From positions 22,927 through 86,926 of the forward strand of contig JBGCCY010000062.1 in NCBI GenBank assembly GCA_045104975.1: a stretch of DNA of 64,000 bases, given 5' to 3'. This DNA is from CAJQQY01 sp045104975 (GTDB lineage: Bacteria > Bacteroidota > Bacteroidia > Chitinophagales > Saprospiraceae). Below, piece after piece: positions 54,198-62,642 of this stretch. A model generated the notes under the pieces. It was not told where the DNA came from, searched no databases, and saw only the letters and a list, made by a program, of their open reading frames with translations. Position numbers and translations under genes: made by a program. How positions within the stretch are numbered: position 1 is the stretch's first letter; every line of letters starts with the position of its first letter.

Positions 54198-54884
54198 ATG
54201 AAATTTTATAGTCTCTTTATTGTTTTATTTTTTCCCATTATTTCATTTGCTCAGCAAGCAAATCAAGTAATCGAATTCAAGCTTTCTATCAATCATCATT
54301 CTATAAATGTGGGTAAAAAGTATTTTAGCCACACCCTTTCGGATAGTATCTATTTTGATGCTATCCGATTTTATATTTCTAACATTCAGTTTTTTCAAGA
54401 CGATGTGTTTGTTTCTAATTTGAAAAAAAAACATCACTTAGTTGATTTGGAGAAACAAGAATCACTAAAAATTGATTTAGGGAAAAATGCCACCTTGCAA
54501 TTCAATAAAATAAAATTTGATTTAGGAATCGACAGTTTAACTAATGTTTCTGGAGCTTTTGGCGGAGATTTAGATCCGACAAATGGAATGTATTGGACTT
54601 GGCAAAGTGGATATATTAATTTCAAATTGGAAGGCGTCACGCCAAGTTGTCCAGCTCGAAAAAATTTTTTCCAATTTCACCTCGGCGGTTATCAAGCTCC
54701 CTTTGCCAATGTACAATCTGTTGAGTTAGATATTTTTGATAAAAAAAACATTATCATTGGGCTTCCAATAGATCAAATTTTGGAGAAAATTAATGTACCA
54801 GAAACTTATGAAATTATGAGCCCCAATCAACCAGCAGTTGACATGGCAGAATTAATCGCTTCCCTTTTTTATATCTCAAAATGA
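54198..54884 (+). CDS. MbnP-family exported protein
   Basis: A 228-residue protein with a signal peptide (MKFYSLFIVLFFPIISFA). Sequence features match the MbnP family: the opening strand NQVIEFKLSINHHSI, YFDAIRFYISNIQFF, and the conserved GMYWTWQSGYINFKLEG with Trp133 and Trp135. In methanotrophs MbnP is a periplasmic protein in which the di-heme enzyme MbnH converts a tryptophan to kynurenine, creating a copper-binding site. Here the stop overlaps the start of an MbnH-like gene by four bases, so the two are co-translated. There are no methanobactin biosynthesis genes in the window. Confidence 0.85.
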   Translation: MKFYSLFIVLFFPIISFAQQANQVIEFKLSINHHSINVGKKYFSHTLSDSIYFDAIRFYISNIQFFQDDVFVSNLKKKHHLVDLEKQESLKIDLGKNATLQFNKIKFDLGIDSLTNVSGAFGGDLDPTNGMYWTWQSGYINFKLEGVTPSCPARKNFFQFHLGGYQAPFANVQSVELDIFDKKNIIIGLPIDQILEKINVPETYEIMSPNQPAVDMAELIASLFYISK

Positions 54885-55906
54885 AATTAAAATTTTATTT
54901 CATCATCTTATTTGTTTTGAGTTGCGTCGCATTTTGTGCGGAGCAGATTTCATATTTTAATCCTCCTGAACACTTTCCAAAACCAGTTTACGATTTCTCT
55001 AACAATACACTTACAAAAGAAAAAATAACACTCGGCAGAGCACTTTTTTACGATCCTATTTTATCCCAAGACAATACTATTTCTTGCGCTTCTTGCCATT
55101 CACCATACAATGCATTTGCCCATACCGACCACGATTTGAGTCATGGCATCAATGATGAAATTGGCACTCGCAACGCTCCTCCCCTTTTCAATCTTGCTTG
55201 GCAAAAAACATTTATGTGGGATGGCGCTATCAATCACCTCGACATGCAAGCACTTGCACCGATCAGTCATCCAAAGGAGATGAATGAGACTTTAAAAAAT
55301 GTGGTCGATAAATTGCAAAACAAACAAATCTATCCACCTCTTTTTTACCAAGCATTCAAAGATAGTTTGATAACTGGGGAGCATGTTTTAAAAGCACTTT
55401 CTCAATTTCAATTAACATTAGTTTCCGCCACTTCAAAATATGATGAGGTAAAAAAAGGATTAACTCAATTTTCCCAACAAGAAAAAAACGGGTATTCTCT
55501 TTTTCAAAAAAACTGCAACTCTTGCCACACGGAACCACTTTTTTCTAATCAAGAATTTGCTAACAATGGGCTTCCCGTCGATACCACCTTAAATGATTTT
55601 GGAAAATGGATAATTACAAAACAACATGGCGATCGTCTAAAATTTAAAATACCAACATTACGGAATTTAAATTTCACCCATCCCTACATGCACGATGGGA
55701 GGTTTAGAAAATTAAACCAAGTCCTAAATCACTACACTAGAGGAATTTCTCAAAGTCCAACTTTGGCAACTGAACTAAAAAAATCCATCGAATTGACCTC
55801 CAATGAAAAAGCAGATTTAATTGCATTTCTACTCACTCTAAATGATAAAAAATTTGTCTTCGATCAGAAACATCAATTCCCAAAAGAAATATTACTTTCT
55901 AAGTAG
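54881..55906 (+). CDS. MbnH-like di-heme cytochrome c peroxidase/MauG-family enzyme
   Basis: Periplasmic protein of 341 residues with a signal peptide (LKFYFIILFVLSCVAFC). Two heme c sites are visible: Cys69-Ala-Ser-Cys72-His73 and Cys212-Asn-Ser-Cys215-His216. Family landmarks are TLGRALFYDPILSQD-like text (reads ITLGRALFYDPILSQDNTIS), GTRNAPPLFNLAWQ, FMWDGAI, PTLRNLNFTHPYMHDGR. MauG-type enzymes use a high-valent di-iron heme state to oxidise tryptophans in partner proteins; bacterial cytochrome c peroxidases reduce peroxide. Overlap with the MbnP gene supports the MbnH role: oxidising the MbnP tryptophan. It is followed by a YHYH gene. Confidence 0.88.
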   Translation: MKLKFYFIILFVLSCVAFCAEQISYFNPPEHFPKPVYDFSNNTLTKEKITLGRALFYDPILSQDNTISCASCHSPYNAFAHTDHDLSHGINDEIGTRNAPPLFNLAWQKTFMWDGAINHLDMQALAPISHPKEMNETLKNVVDKLQNKQIYPPLFYQAFKDSLITGEHVLKALSQFQLTLVSATSKYDEVKKGLTQFSQQEKNGYSLFQKNCNSCHTEPLFSNQEFANNGLPVDTTLNDFGKWIITKQHGDRLKFKIPTLRNLNFTHPYMHDGRFRKLNQVLNHYTRGISQSPTLATELKKSIELTSNEKADLIAFLLTLNDKKFVFDQKHQFPKEILLSK

Positions 55907-55950
55907 GGTTTTCCTAACCTAAACTGTCTTCATAAAAAACAATATTTTAT

Positions 55951-57291
55951 ATGAAAAAAATTATCCTTTTAACCTACATGTTTAGCTTGGCAATCATGAG
56001 CCAAGCGCAAGGTCCAGCAATAACTTCGTGGTTACAAAATACCACCGAAACAGGAAGTTATTATGTGCAAGGTAACTCCACGTCAATTGATAATGGTATT
56101 TTATACAATTGTCAAAAAGTGGAATATTCTACAGATTTCGTTTACGTTTCTACAAAAGGAATCCCAGCTTATACTACTGGTCCATTCTTAGATGGAAATC
56201 CTTCTCAGGCAACAGATCAAGATGCGATCTTTAAAATTCCACTTATTCCTTTAGAAAATACGGGAGCAGCTATTTCAACCACCGGAGGAAATATCGGTGT
56301 ATTTATTAATGGTGTTGCGTTATTCGATTATCGAGATGGTGTCGCTTGGAATCCCAACACTAATGCACTTTGCGGTGGGCCAGGCAACGATCCATGTCCT
56401 GGCGGTCCAATGGCACAAAATGATTGGAATCGAGATGCCATTCCTGCAGAAATGGATGGATTCGATTGTTCCAAAGCTCATCCAGCAATGGGTAATTACC
56501 ATCATCATCAAAATCCTTCCGCATTCAAATTGGACTTGAATGTAATTTCTGACATTTGCAATCTTTACGATGCAGAAGGATTATATGCCATTGATGCAAC
56601 GCAACACTCTCCCTTGATTGGATTTGCTTATGATGGTTTTCCAATTTATGGTGCTTATGGCTTTAAAAATAACGATGGAACTGGTGGAATAACCCGCATA
56701 AAATCAAGTTATCAATTAAAGAATATTACGACTAGAACTAACGGTCCAGATGTTGACGCTACCTATTTTTTAGGGTATTTTAGAGAAGATTATGAATATG
56801 TTTCTCACACCGAAGAAGATTATTTGGATGAACACAATGGTCGAATTTGTAAAACTCCTGAATATCCAGATGGAACTTATGCTTATTTTGCAACGGTAGA
56901 TGAAGATTGGAATTCCGCTTATCCCTATGTGGTTGGCCCAAATTTTTATGGCATTTCAGAAAATCGAAAAGTAAATTCTGTAGATGAAACGACAACGGTT
57001 TATGATGGAACTTCAAGCCTTTCAGAAGCTGAATTTCAAAACTTAAATATTTCTATTTTTCCAAATCCAGCGACTGATTTGATTGCGATCCAAGTGGCAG
57101 GTTTGGTAGATGAAGATTTAGATATTGAGTTGGTTGATTTGTCTGGAAAAGTGGTGAGTGTTTCAAAAATTAATAAGGGAAGTACGATTGCTTACTTTGA
57201 TATTCAGACGGTTTATGGAGGAATTTATTTGGTGAAAATTTCGAATGGGGAATTGAGTGTTTCGGAGAAAGTGGTGATTATGAAGGAGTAG
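55951..57291 (+). CDS. T9SS-exported YHYH-domain protein
   Basis: Protein of 446 residues with a signal peptide (MKKIILLTYMFSLAIMSQAQ). A YHYH domain covers about 60-330: NIGVFINGVALFDYRDG, AHPAMGNYHHHQNP, HSPLIGFAYDGFPIYGAYGF. The paired-histidine stretch NYHHHQNP stands for the family's YHYH. A type A sorting domain ends it (SIFPNPATDLIAIQV). It starts 44 bases after the MbnH-like gene on the same strand, so it is likely co-transcribed. The second YHYH protein of the window lies next to a SCO copper chaperone, which together points to a metal-related, probably copper, role. Confidence 0.9.
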   Translation: MKKIILLTYMFSLAIMSQAQGPAITSWLQNTTETGSYYVQGNSTSIDNGILYNCQKVEYSTDFVYVSTKGIPAYTTGPFLDGNPSQATDQDAIFKIPLIPLENTGAAISTTGGNIGVFINGVALFDYRDGVAWNPNTNALCGGPGNDPCPGGPMAQNDWNRDAIPAEMDGFDCSKAHPAMGNYHHHQNPSAFKLDLNVISDICNLYDAEGLYAIDATQHSPLIGFAYDGFPIYGAYGFKNNDGTGGITRIKSSYQLKNITTRTNGPDVDATYFLGYFREDYEYVSHTEEDYLDEHNGRICKTPEYPDGTYAYFATVDEDWNSAYPYVVGPNFYGISENRKVNSVDETTTVYDGTSSLSEAEFQNLNISIFPNPATDLIAIQVAGLVDEDLDIELVDLSGKVVSVSKINKGSTIAYFDIQTVYGGIYLVKISNGELSVSEKVVIMKE

Positions 57292-57314
57292 AAAAAGTAA
57301 GGACGCTATAAAAT

Positions 57315-57342
57315 AAAAGGACTGCAATTTCGCAGTCCTTTT
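57315..57342. terminator. Bidirectional terminator hairpin
   Basis: An 11-bp stem AAAAGGACTGC/GCAGTCCTTTT with a 6-base loop between the convergent YHYH and CARDB-like genes. Confidence 0.88.
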
Positions 57343-57363
57343 CCTTCTGGCTTGTTTTACTTT

Positions 57364-57846
57364 TTATTGATCAAAAGCATTTGGATCAAGCATGTACCAT
57401 TCTAATTTCTTTCTATTATTACTAATAGAACGCTCTTCTAATTCCTGCTCAGCATCAATAATGACCTCAAGAGTGTATACATTAGAGCTGTTGCCCGGAA
57501 ATAAGTACTCCAATTCAGCCCGAATTCTTCGAGTCGTGAAAGTTCCATCGCCTTCGATTTCTTCATTATTCTCGAACATAAGTCTATCTTCAATAGAAAC
57601 CGTTCGAGGTACTGTTGCCCTAGAATTTGGATTTAATATCGAATATGATACTCCGAAAACAATAGTGAAAGGCCCCGTTGCAGGGATGTCTCCAGAATTT
57701 TTGATTGTACACGAAAATTCAACTATTTTCGATACATGATCTACATACCAATTAAATCGAATGTTGCCTAGGTCTGTCCAGTTTTTTGGTAATCGCACCC
57801 CTACATTGCCAGGGTGTGTTGGTCGAGAAATTCTTGAGTAAACCAT
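57364..57846 (-). CDS. CARDB-like beta-sandwich protein, unknown function
   Basis: A 160-residue protein without signal peptide. The central strands (RFNWYVDHVSKIVEFSCTIK, then NSGDIPATGPFTIVFGV) and the end VIIDAEQELEERSISNNRKK follow the CARDB adhesion-type pattern, where the last motif usually reads D..N.V.E.NE.NN. No catalytic residues are seen. It may be cytoplasmic or exported by an unrecognised route. It is convergent with the YHYH gene and has a 380-base gene-free region upstream. Confidence 0.6.
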   Translation of the reverse strand: MVYSRISRPTHPGNVGVRLPKNWTDLGNIRFNWYVDHVSKIVEFSCTIKNSGDIPATGPFTIVFGVSYSILNPNSRATVPRTVSIEDRLMFENNEEIEGDGTFTTRRIRAELEYLFPGNSSNVYTLEVIIDAEQELEERSISNNRKKLEWYMLDPNAFDQ

Positions 57847-58230
57847 AATTTTATTTTTTAGGTTATTAAATAAGACATTAATAATGTAAAGATGTTTGTT
57901 TTTTAGACTGCTAACATCCTCATTTATAAGGGTTACAAAAACATCCTCATTTATGATTATAAATCAAACGCTGTGTAATTTATTATTACGAAATTGGAAT
58001 TGATTTGAATTTATCGAAGTGACAATAATTGACGGTTCGGGGCTATGTTCTAAAATTTGATAGTGTCGTATGGATAACATTAGACTTCTCTGATGTGTGA
58101 TACAATGACAGATAGGTAATGACATCACTTGATAAAAAACAATTATCTCTAAAACCACTCCCACTCCATCTTTTTCCAAAAAAAATCTCCCTACATTTGC
58201 AGCAATTTTATAATAAATACCGATTAATAA
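57847..58230. other. Divergent spacer before the glycan locus, with a short direct repeat
   Basis: It contains a 15-base direct repeat AACATCCTCATTTAT at 57913-57927 and 57940-57954 (27-base period), and the TACATTTG box at 58192. A 71-codon frame on the minus strand (57964-58179) has no family features and I do not call it. Confidence 0.5.
58192..58199 (+). promoter_or_regulatory. -7 box (TACATTTG) for the glycan locus
   Basis: TACATTTG matches TAnnTTTG and ends 31 bases before the ATG at 58231; no clear -33 TTG. Confidence 0.45.
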
Positions 58231-58815
58231 ATGTCAAATAAAACCTACTTCGCCCACGAGTCAGCTTACGTCGATGACGGTTGCGAAATTGGAGAAGGAA
58301 CCAAAGTATGGCACTTTAGCCACGTGATGCCCAATTGCAAAATCGGAAAAGATTGCAGCCTCGGACAAAATGTATTTGTTGCCTCCAAAGTCGTCTTAGG
58401 CAACAATGTTAAAGTACAAAATAATGTCTCCATTTATGAAGGCGTATTTTGTGAAGACGATGTTTTCCTCGGCCCATCAATGGTTTTTACCAATGTCTAT
58501 AATCCTCGAAGTGGCGTTATTCGCAAAGAAGAATATCGAAAAACTATCGTCAAAAAAGGAGCTTCCATTGGAGCCAATGCCACCATCGTTTGTGGCAACA
58601 ACATCGGTCAATATGCGTTTATTGGCGCAGGTGCAGTCATCAAAACTGAAGTTCCAGATTATGCACTCATGGTAGGTGTTCCCGCTCGACAAATTGGTTG
58701 GATCAGCGAACATGGCGAACGTCTTATTTTTGATGAAAACGGCATCGCAACTTGCTCTGGAAATGGAGAAAAATATCACCTCAAAGAAAATAAAGTGAAT
58801 AAGTTAATCAGTTGA
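58231..58815 (+). CDS. WbpD-like UDP-sugar N-acetyltransferase (left-handed beta-helix)
   Basis: Cytosolic enzyme of 194 residues made of hexapeptide repeats (EIGEGTKVWHFSHVMPNCKI, then GKDCSLGQNVFVASKV) that fold into a left-handed beta-helix. It matches WbpD/WlbB, which acetylate the 3-amino group of UDP-2-acetamido-3-amino-glucuronate on the route to diacetamido-uronic acids of surface glycans. The C-terminal tail with GVPARQIGWISEHGERLIF is characteristic. The next gene is WbpB-like, supporting the pathway. Confidence 0.88.
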   Translation: MSNKTYFAHESAYVDDGCEIGEGTKVWHFSHVMPNCKIGKDCSLGQNVFVASKVVLGNNVKVQNNVSIYEGVFCEDDVFLGPSMVFTNVYNPRSGVIRKEEYRKTIVKKGASIGANATIVCGNNIGQYAFIGAGAVIKTEVPDYALMVGVPARQIGWISEHGERLIFDENGIATCSGNGEKYHLKENKVNKLIS

Positions 58816-58873
58816 TTTGGTAATAGACTTGTTACATGAAGTATCAACTCATTAAATTTAATAAAAATAAATT

Positions 58874-59842
58874 ATGAAAAACTTTGCATTGATTGGCGCA
58901 GCAGGGTATATCGCTCCTCGACATATGCGTGCGATAAAAGATACCAATAATAATTTAGTAGCAGCTTTGGACACTTCCGATTCGGTGGGAGTCATTGATA
59001 GTTATTTTCCTAATTCTGCTTTTTTTACCGAGTTTGAACGCTTCGATCGGCACTTGGAAAAACTCAGAAGGAAGGGAGACCCAATTGATTATGTGAGCAT
59101 TTGTTCTCCCAATTATTTGCATGATGCACATATTCGATTTGGTTTAAGAAATGGAGCGGACGTCATTTGTGAAAAACCAATTGTGCTCAATCCTTGGAAT
59201 ATCGATGCGCTCGAAGAATCAGAAAAAGAGTCTGGACAAAAGATTTATAATATCCTACAATTACGCTTGCATAAAAGTGTCATTGAGTTAAAAGAGCAGG
59301 TTGACAAAGCGCCAAAAGATAAAATTTTCGATATTGATTTGACCTATTTGACTTCTCGTGGAAATTGGTATTACGCAAGTTGGAAAGGCGATAAAAGTAA
59401 ATCAGGCGGAATTGCTACCAACATCGGGGTGCATTTTTATGACATGCTTTCTTGGATTTTTGGTGATGTGAAAAAAAGTACGGTCCATGTTCATGAACAC
59501 GATCGAGCTGCTGGTTTTTTAGAATTAGAACGAGCTAATGTTCGCTGGTTTTTAGGTATCAATTATGATTTGATTCCTGAGCACATCAAAGAAAAAGGAC
59601 TTCGAACCTATAGATCTATTCAAATCGAAAATCAAGAATTTGAATTTAGCGGCGGATTTACTGAATTGCACACACGCAGTTACGAAGAAATTTTAAAAGG
59701 AAATGGATTTAGAATTGGATTGGCAAGAAGGGCAATTGAAACAGTTTATGATATTCGACACAAAACACCAATTGGATTGGTGGGAGATTATCATCCATTG
59801 GCAAAAATTCCTTTGTCAAAACATCCATTCAATAGAGGCTAA
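58874..59842 (+). CDS. WbpB-like Gfo/Idh/MocA oxidoreductase
   Basis: NAD-dependent oxidoreductase of 322 residues. The Rossmann part starts MKNFALIGAAGYIAPRHMRA, the sugar-binding lysine motif reads DVICEKPIVLN (EKP), and SKSGGIATNIGVHFYDML is the family's substrate-site segment. It fits WbpB/WlbA, the 3-dehydrogenase of UDP-N-acetylglucosaminuronate. With the WbpD-like acetyltransferase 58 bases upstream it covers two steps of UDP-2,3-diacetamido-uronate synthesis. The 6-dehydrogenase, aminotransferase and epimerase are not in the window and may be beyond its right edge or elsewhere. Confidence 0.88.
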   Translation: MKNFALIGAAGYIAPRHMRAIKDTNNNLVAALDTSDSVGVIDSYFPNSAFFTEFERFDRHLEKLRRKGDPIDYVSICSPNYLHDAHIRFGLRNGADVICEKPIVLNPWNIDALEESEKESGQKIYNILQLRLHKSVIELKEQVDKAPKDKIFDIDLTYLTSRGNWYYASWKGDKSKSGGIATNIGVHFYDMLSWIFGDVKKSTVHVHEHDRAAGFLELERANVRWFLGINYDLIPEHIKEKGLRTYRSIQIENQEFEFSGGFTELHTRSYEEILKGNGFRIGLARRAIETVYDIRHKTPIGLVGDYHPLAKIPLSKHPFNRG

Positions 59843-59851
59843 AATAAAGAA

Positions 59852-59876
59852 AACCAGCGAAAGAATTTCGCTGGTT
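59852..59876 (+). terminator. Hairpin after the WbpB-like gene
   Basis: An 11-bp stem AACCAGCGAAA/TTTCGCTGGTT with loop GAA, ten bases after the stop. The T run is weak. Confidence 0.7.
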
Positions 59877-60120
59877 ACTCTTACTATCAATAATCATCAA
59901 AGTAATTTCTAATTGGAAAATCGTGATTTTGTTAAATATTACACGATTTTGAGTAACAAATTTACTCATTATTTGAATAAAACGAAATAATCGCATTATT
60001 TTTTTCTATAATTTTAGAGATTTATCACCTCAGTCAATCTTCTAGTCTTTCGCAAGTTAGTTTTTTAGATTATATTTTTTTAATAAAAAAGGCAGAATTA
60101 TATTTTATCATCGTATTTAA

Positions 60121-61056
60121 ATGACCAATAAAGAAGCCTATTATTTATTTTGTGAGAAAGAAAAAGAGATGCCGCTTTTTTCACAACCTTGGTATTTGGA
60201 GGCAGTTTGTGGTGAAAATGGATGGGACGTTTTGATGATCTCCAAAGGAAATGAGGTGGCAGCGACTATGCCTATAATAAAAAAGAAACAATGGAGATTT
60301 TCGCTTTCTAGAATGCCATTGATCACTCCCTATTTAGGGCCTTATTTTCCTGAAAAATTTCGTTCCAGCAAGCAGCAAGAAAAATTAATGCGTAGCATAA
60401 TTGAGCAACTTCCGAATTTTGATTTCTTTGATCAAAATTTTCCTCCTTCGATTACGAATTGGTTGCCATTTTATTGGGAAGGTTTTGAGGCGACAGTGAG
60501 ATATAGTTTTTTGGTAAATTTAGAAAAAGGGTTGGAGAGAATATTTCAAAAAATTAGTTCCAATTATCGAAATAATAAAATTGCCAAAGCAAAAAATCAC
60601 ATCAAAATTATCTCCGATCGCAGTCTTCAAGAATTTTATGAAATTCAAAAAAAGACATTCGAAAAACAAGGAATACCTATCCCCTACTCTTTTGATTTTA
60701 TTAAAAAATTTGATTCTGCTTTAAAAAAAGAAAATGCTGGGAAATTATTTTTTGCTGTAGATGAAAAAGAGCAAATTCATTCTGTGGCATATTTGACTTG
60801 GGATGAGGACACAGCTTATTTTCAAATGACAGGAAGCGATCCTAATTTTCGAAATAGCGGTGCAGGAGTTTTAATTGTTTGGGAATCTATTAAATTTGCA
60901 AAAGAGATCTTAGGAAAAAAGAAATTTGATTTTTGTGGAAGTGTGATTGAGAATATTGCGAAAGTGAGACAAGAATTTGGGTCGGAACAAGTTCCCTATT
61001 TTAATTTAAAAAAATTTGAGTCAAAGGTTTTGGAAATTTTGTACAAAGTGAAATAA
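60121..61056 (+). CDS. FemAB/GNAT-type acyltransferase of a surface-glycan locus
   Basis: A 311-residue protein of the FemAB-like acetyltransferase superfamily (BioF2/acetyltransf_6 type): FSQPWYLEAVCGENGWDVLM near the N-terminus, NYRNNKIAKAKNH in the middle and VAYLTWDEDTAYFQMTGSDP with FRNSGAGVLIVWESI at the acyl-CoA or aminoacyl site. Members transfer amino acids or acyl groups to cell-wall or glycan precursors. Cytoplasmic. Lies seven bases from the FkbM gene on the same strand, so both modify a surface glycan as one unit, by inference. Confidence 0.8.
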   Translation: MTNKEAYYLFCEKEKEMPLFSQPWYLEAVCGENGWDVLMISKGNEVAATMPIIKKKQWRFSLSRMPLITPYLGPYFPEKFRSSKQQEKLMRSIIEQLPNFDFFDQNFPPSITNWLPFYWEGFEATVRYSFLVNLEKGLERIFQKISSNYRNNKIAKAKNHIKIISDRSLQEFYEIQKKTFEKQGIPIPYSFDFIKKFDSALKKENAGKLFFAVDEKEQIHSVAYLTWDEDTAYFQMTGSDPNFRNSGAGVLIVWESIKFAKEILGKKKFDFCGSVIENIAKVRQEFGSEQVPYFNLKKFESKVLEILYKVK

Positions 61057-61063
61057 CCAATAG

Positions 61064-61816
61064 ATGATAAATCTTTTAAAACGTATTTTAAGAAGAGATA
61101 GAACTACTTTTTCGCGAATCTGTAAAGTCGTTGGATTGGATCTTGATTTTTCAAAAAATAGAAATGCGATTAATGTTTTAAAAGCTATTTTTGAAGAAAG
61201 AGAATACGCCGATTATTTTCCTTTTTATAAAAAAGTAACCATAGTTGATATTGGTGCGCATTATGGATATTTTTCTCTTTTTGCTGCGAAAAATACTTCT
61301 CCATATTCAACCATATTTTCTCTTGAACCAAGCCAACAAAATTACAATAAGCTAAAACAAAATTTATCTGATTGTAATATCCAAAATGTAAAACCATTTC
61401 AATTAGCCATTGGTGGAGAAAATGGTACCCTTGATTTATTTACAGGCCGAAGTATCAATCATTCACTTATTGAAAATTATGCCCTTCTTGGAAGTGAAAG
61501 AAATACTCAAAAGGTTGAAGTAAAAACACTCGAACAATTTATCCTTGAAAATAAGATTGAGAAAATTGATTTTTTGAAAATTGATTGTGAAGGGGCGGAA
61601 TATGCTATTTTGTTTAATACCCCTGACTATATTTTTGATAAAATTTCGACGATTTCTATGGAGTTTCATGATATGAAAAATGCGAAATTTACAGGAAATG
61701 AGATTGTGAAGAAGTTGGAGAGAAATGGATTTGAAGTGGTGAAATTTGGGTATGAGAAGACAGGGCTGGATTTGAATTATGGGAAGATTGTGGGGAGGAA
61801 AAATGGAATCATTTAA
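61064..61816 (+). CDS. FkbM-family methyltransferase
   Basis: A 250-residue S-adenosylmethionine-dependent methyltransferase. Motif I reads VDIGAHYGYFSLFAA, followed by IFSLEPSQQNYNKLKQNL, and the FkbM hallmark FLKIDCEGAEYAIL. FkbM enzymes O-methylate sugars or polyketides; in glycan loci they usually methylate sugar hydroxyls. Its stop is one base from the stop of a convergent, frameshifted second FkbM gene. Confidence 0.9.
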   Translation: MINLLKRILRRDRTTFSRICKVVGLDLDFSKNRNAINVLKAIFEEREYADYFPFYKKVTIVDIGAHYGYFSLFAAKNTSPYSTIFSLEPSQQNYNKLKQNLSDCNIQNVKPFQLAIGGENGTLDLFTGRSINHSLIENYALLGSERNTQKVEVKTLEQFILENKIEKIDFLKIDCEGAEYAILFNTPDYIFDKISTISMEFHDMKNAKFTGNEIVKKLERNGFEVVKFGYEKTGLDLNYGKIVGRKNGII

Positions 61817-61817
61817 C

Positions 61818-62640
61818 TCAGTTATAGAATTTTTTATAGTTTGACATTTTACAAAAAACTTCCAAGCAAACAGTATCATCTATTTTTGAAATCACTTCTT
61901 TAAGTTCTTTTTCAGTTACAAATTCCATCAATTCCAAACGAAAATTTATTGAAAAATTAAACTTACATCCTTCATCAATTTCAACTAACCTTTCCAAAAT
62001 TAAAAATGTCTCTTCCTTAAATTCTGGAAAATTTGCTTCAAAACTCAATAATGGAATTCTAGCATTTAACCCTTGGATTACTTCTAATTCATACCCTTCT
62101 ACATCAATTTTAATAAAAGCAGGAACTCCCTCTTGCTCAATTATTTGGTCTAAAGTCGTTAGTTCTATAAAGTCTTAGTTTCGCTGAAAATCCTTCATCT
62201 TGTTTTTTTAATTCAATACTTTCTTTCCATTTTGAACTAAACGTATTCAAAGAAGAATTTCTATTATGGATAAAAAAAGGAGCGGTCGTTTCTTTATCAC
62301 TCACTCCTTTTTTTATTAATTTAAATAAGTTTTGATCTTGAAATCTTGTTAATAATATTTTTTGATTTCGTTGATCTGGTTCTATTGCAATAACCTTAAA
62401 TTCCTCTTCCAAAAAAAACTCCGAAATGAATCCTTCATTCGCTCCAACATCAAAAATCATTTTTCTATCACCTTTAATATTTTTTAAAAGAGATAAATAG
62501 TATGATTTTTCAGTCTGTAAAATCAAGTTTACTGAAGCATGTTTTTTTTGAATATTTCTAAGATAAAAATCAGAATACCTTATTCGAAAATAAAGAGGAA
62601 ATGATTCGAGAAATTTTCTAATTTTTTGTCTTAATTGCAT
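61818..62640 (-). pseudogene. Frameshifted FkbM-family methyltransferase
   Basis: The gene starts at 62640 (MQLRQKIRKFLESFPLYF) with motif I in MIFDVGANEGFISEFF and IAIEPDQRNQK, but the frame closes at 62137. The family's second half continues in another frame: IELTTLDQIIEQEGVPAF, then IKIDVEGYELEVIQGL and LLSFEANFPEF, down to a stop at 61818. The switch needs a one-base shift near 62175 (one extra or two missing bases). Without it the protein would be about 274 residues, normal for FkbM. It is either a recent pseudogene, a phase-variable state or a sequencing error. It is cotranscribed with the glycosyltransferase gene just upstream (stop and start two bases apart). Confidence 0.85.
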
Positions 62641-62642
62641 TA

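Noticed and set aside
54198..55906. Methanobactin biosynthesis locus
   Set aside because: Only MbnP- and MbnH-like genes are present; I see no MbnB/MbnC-like genes and no precursor peptide, and this gene pair also occurs outside methanobactin clusters.
57964..58179. 71-codon minus-strand gene in a gene-free spacer
   Set aside because: No recognisable family, signal or coupling; it lies in low-complexity leader DNA.
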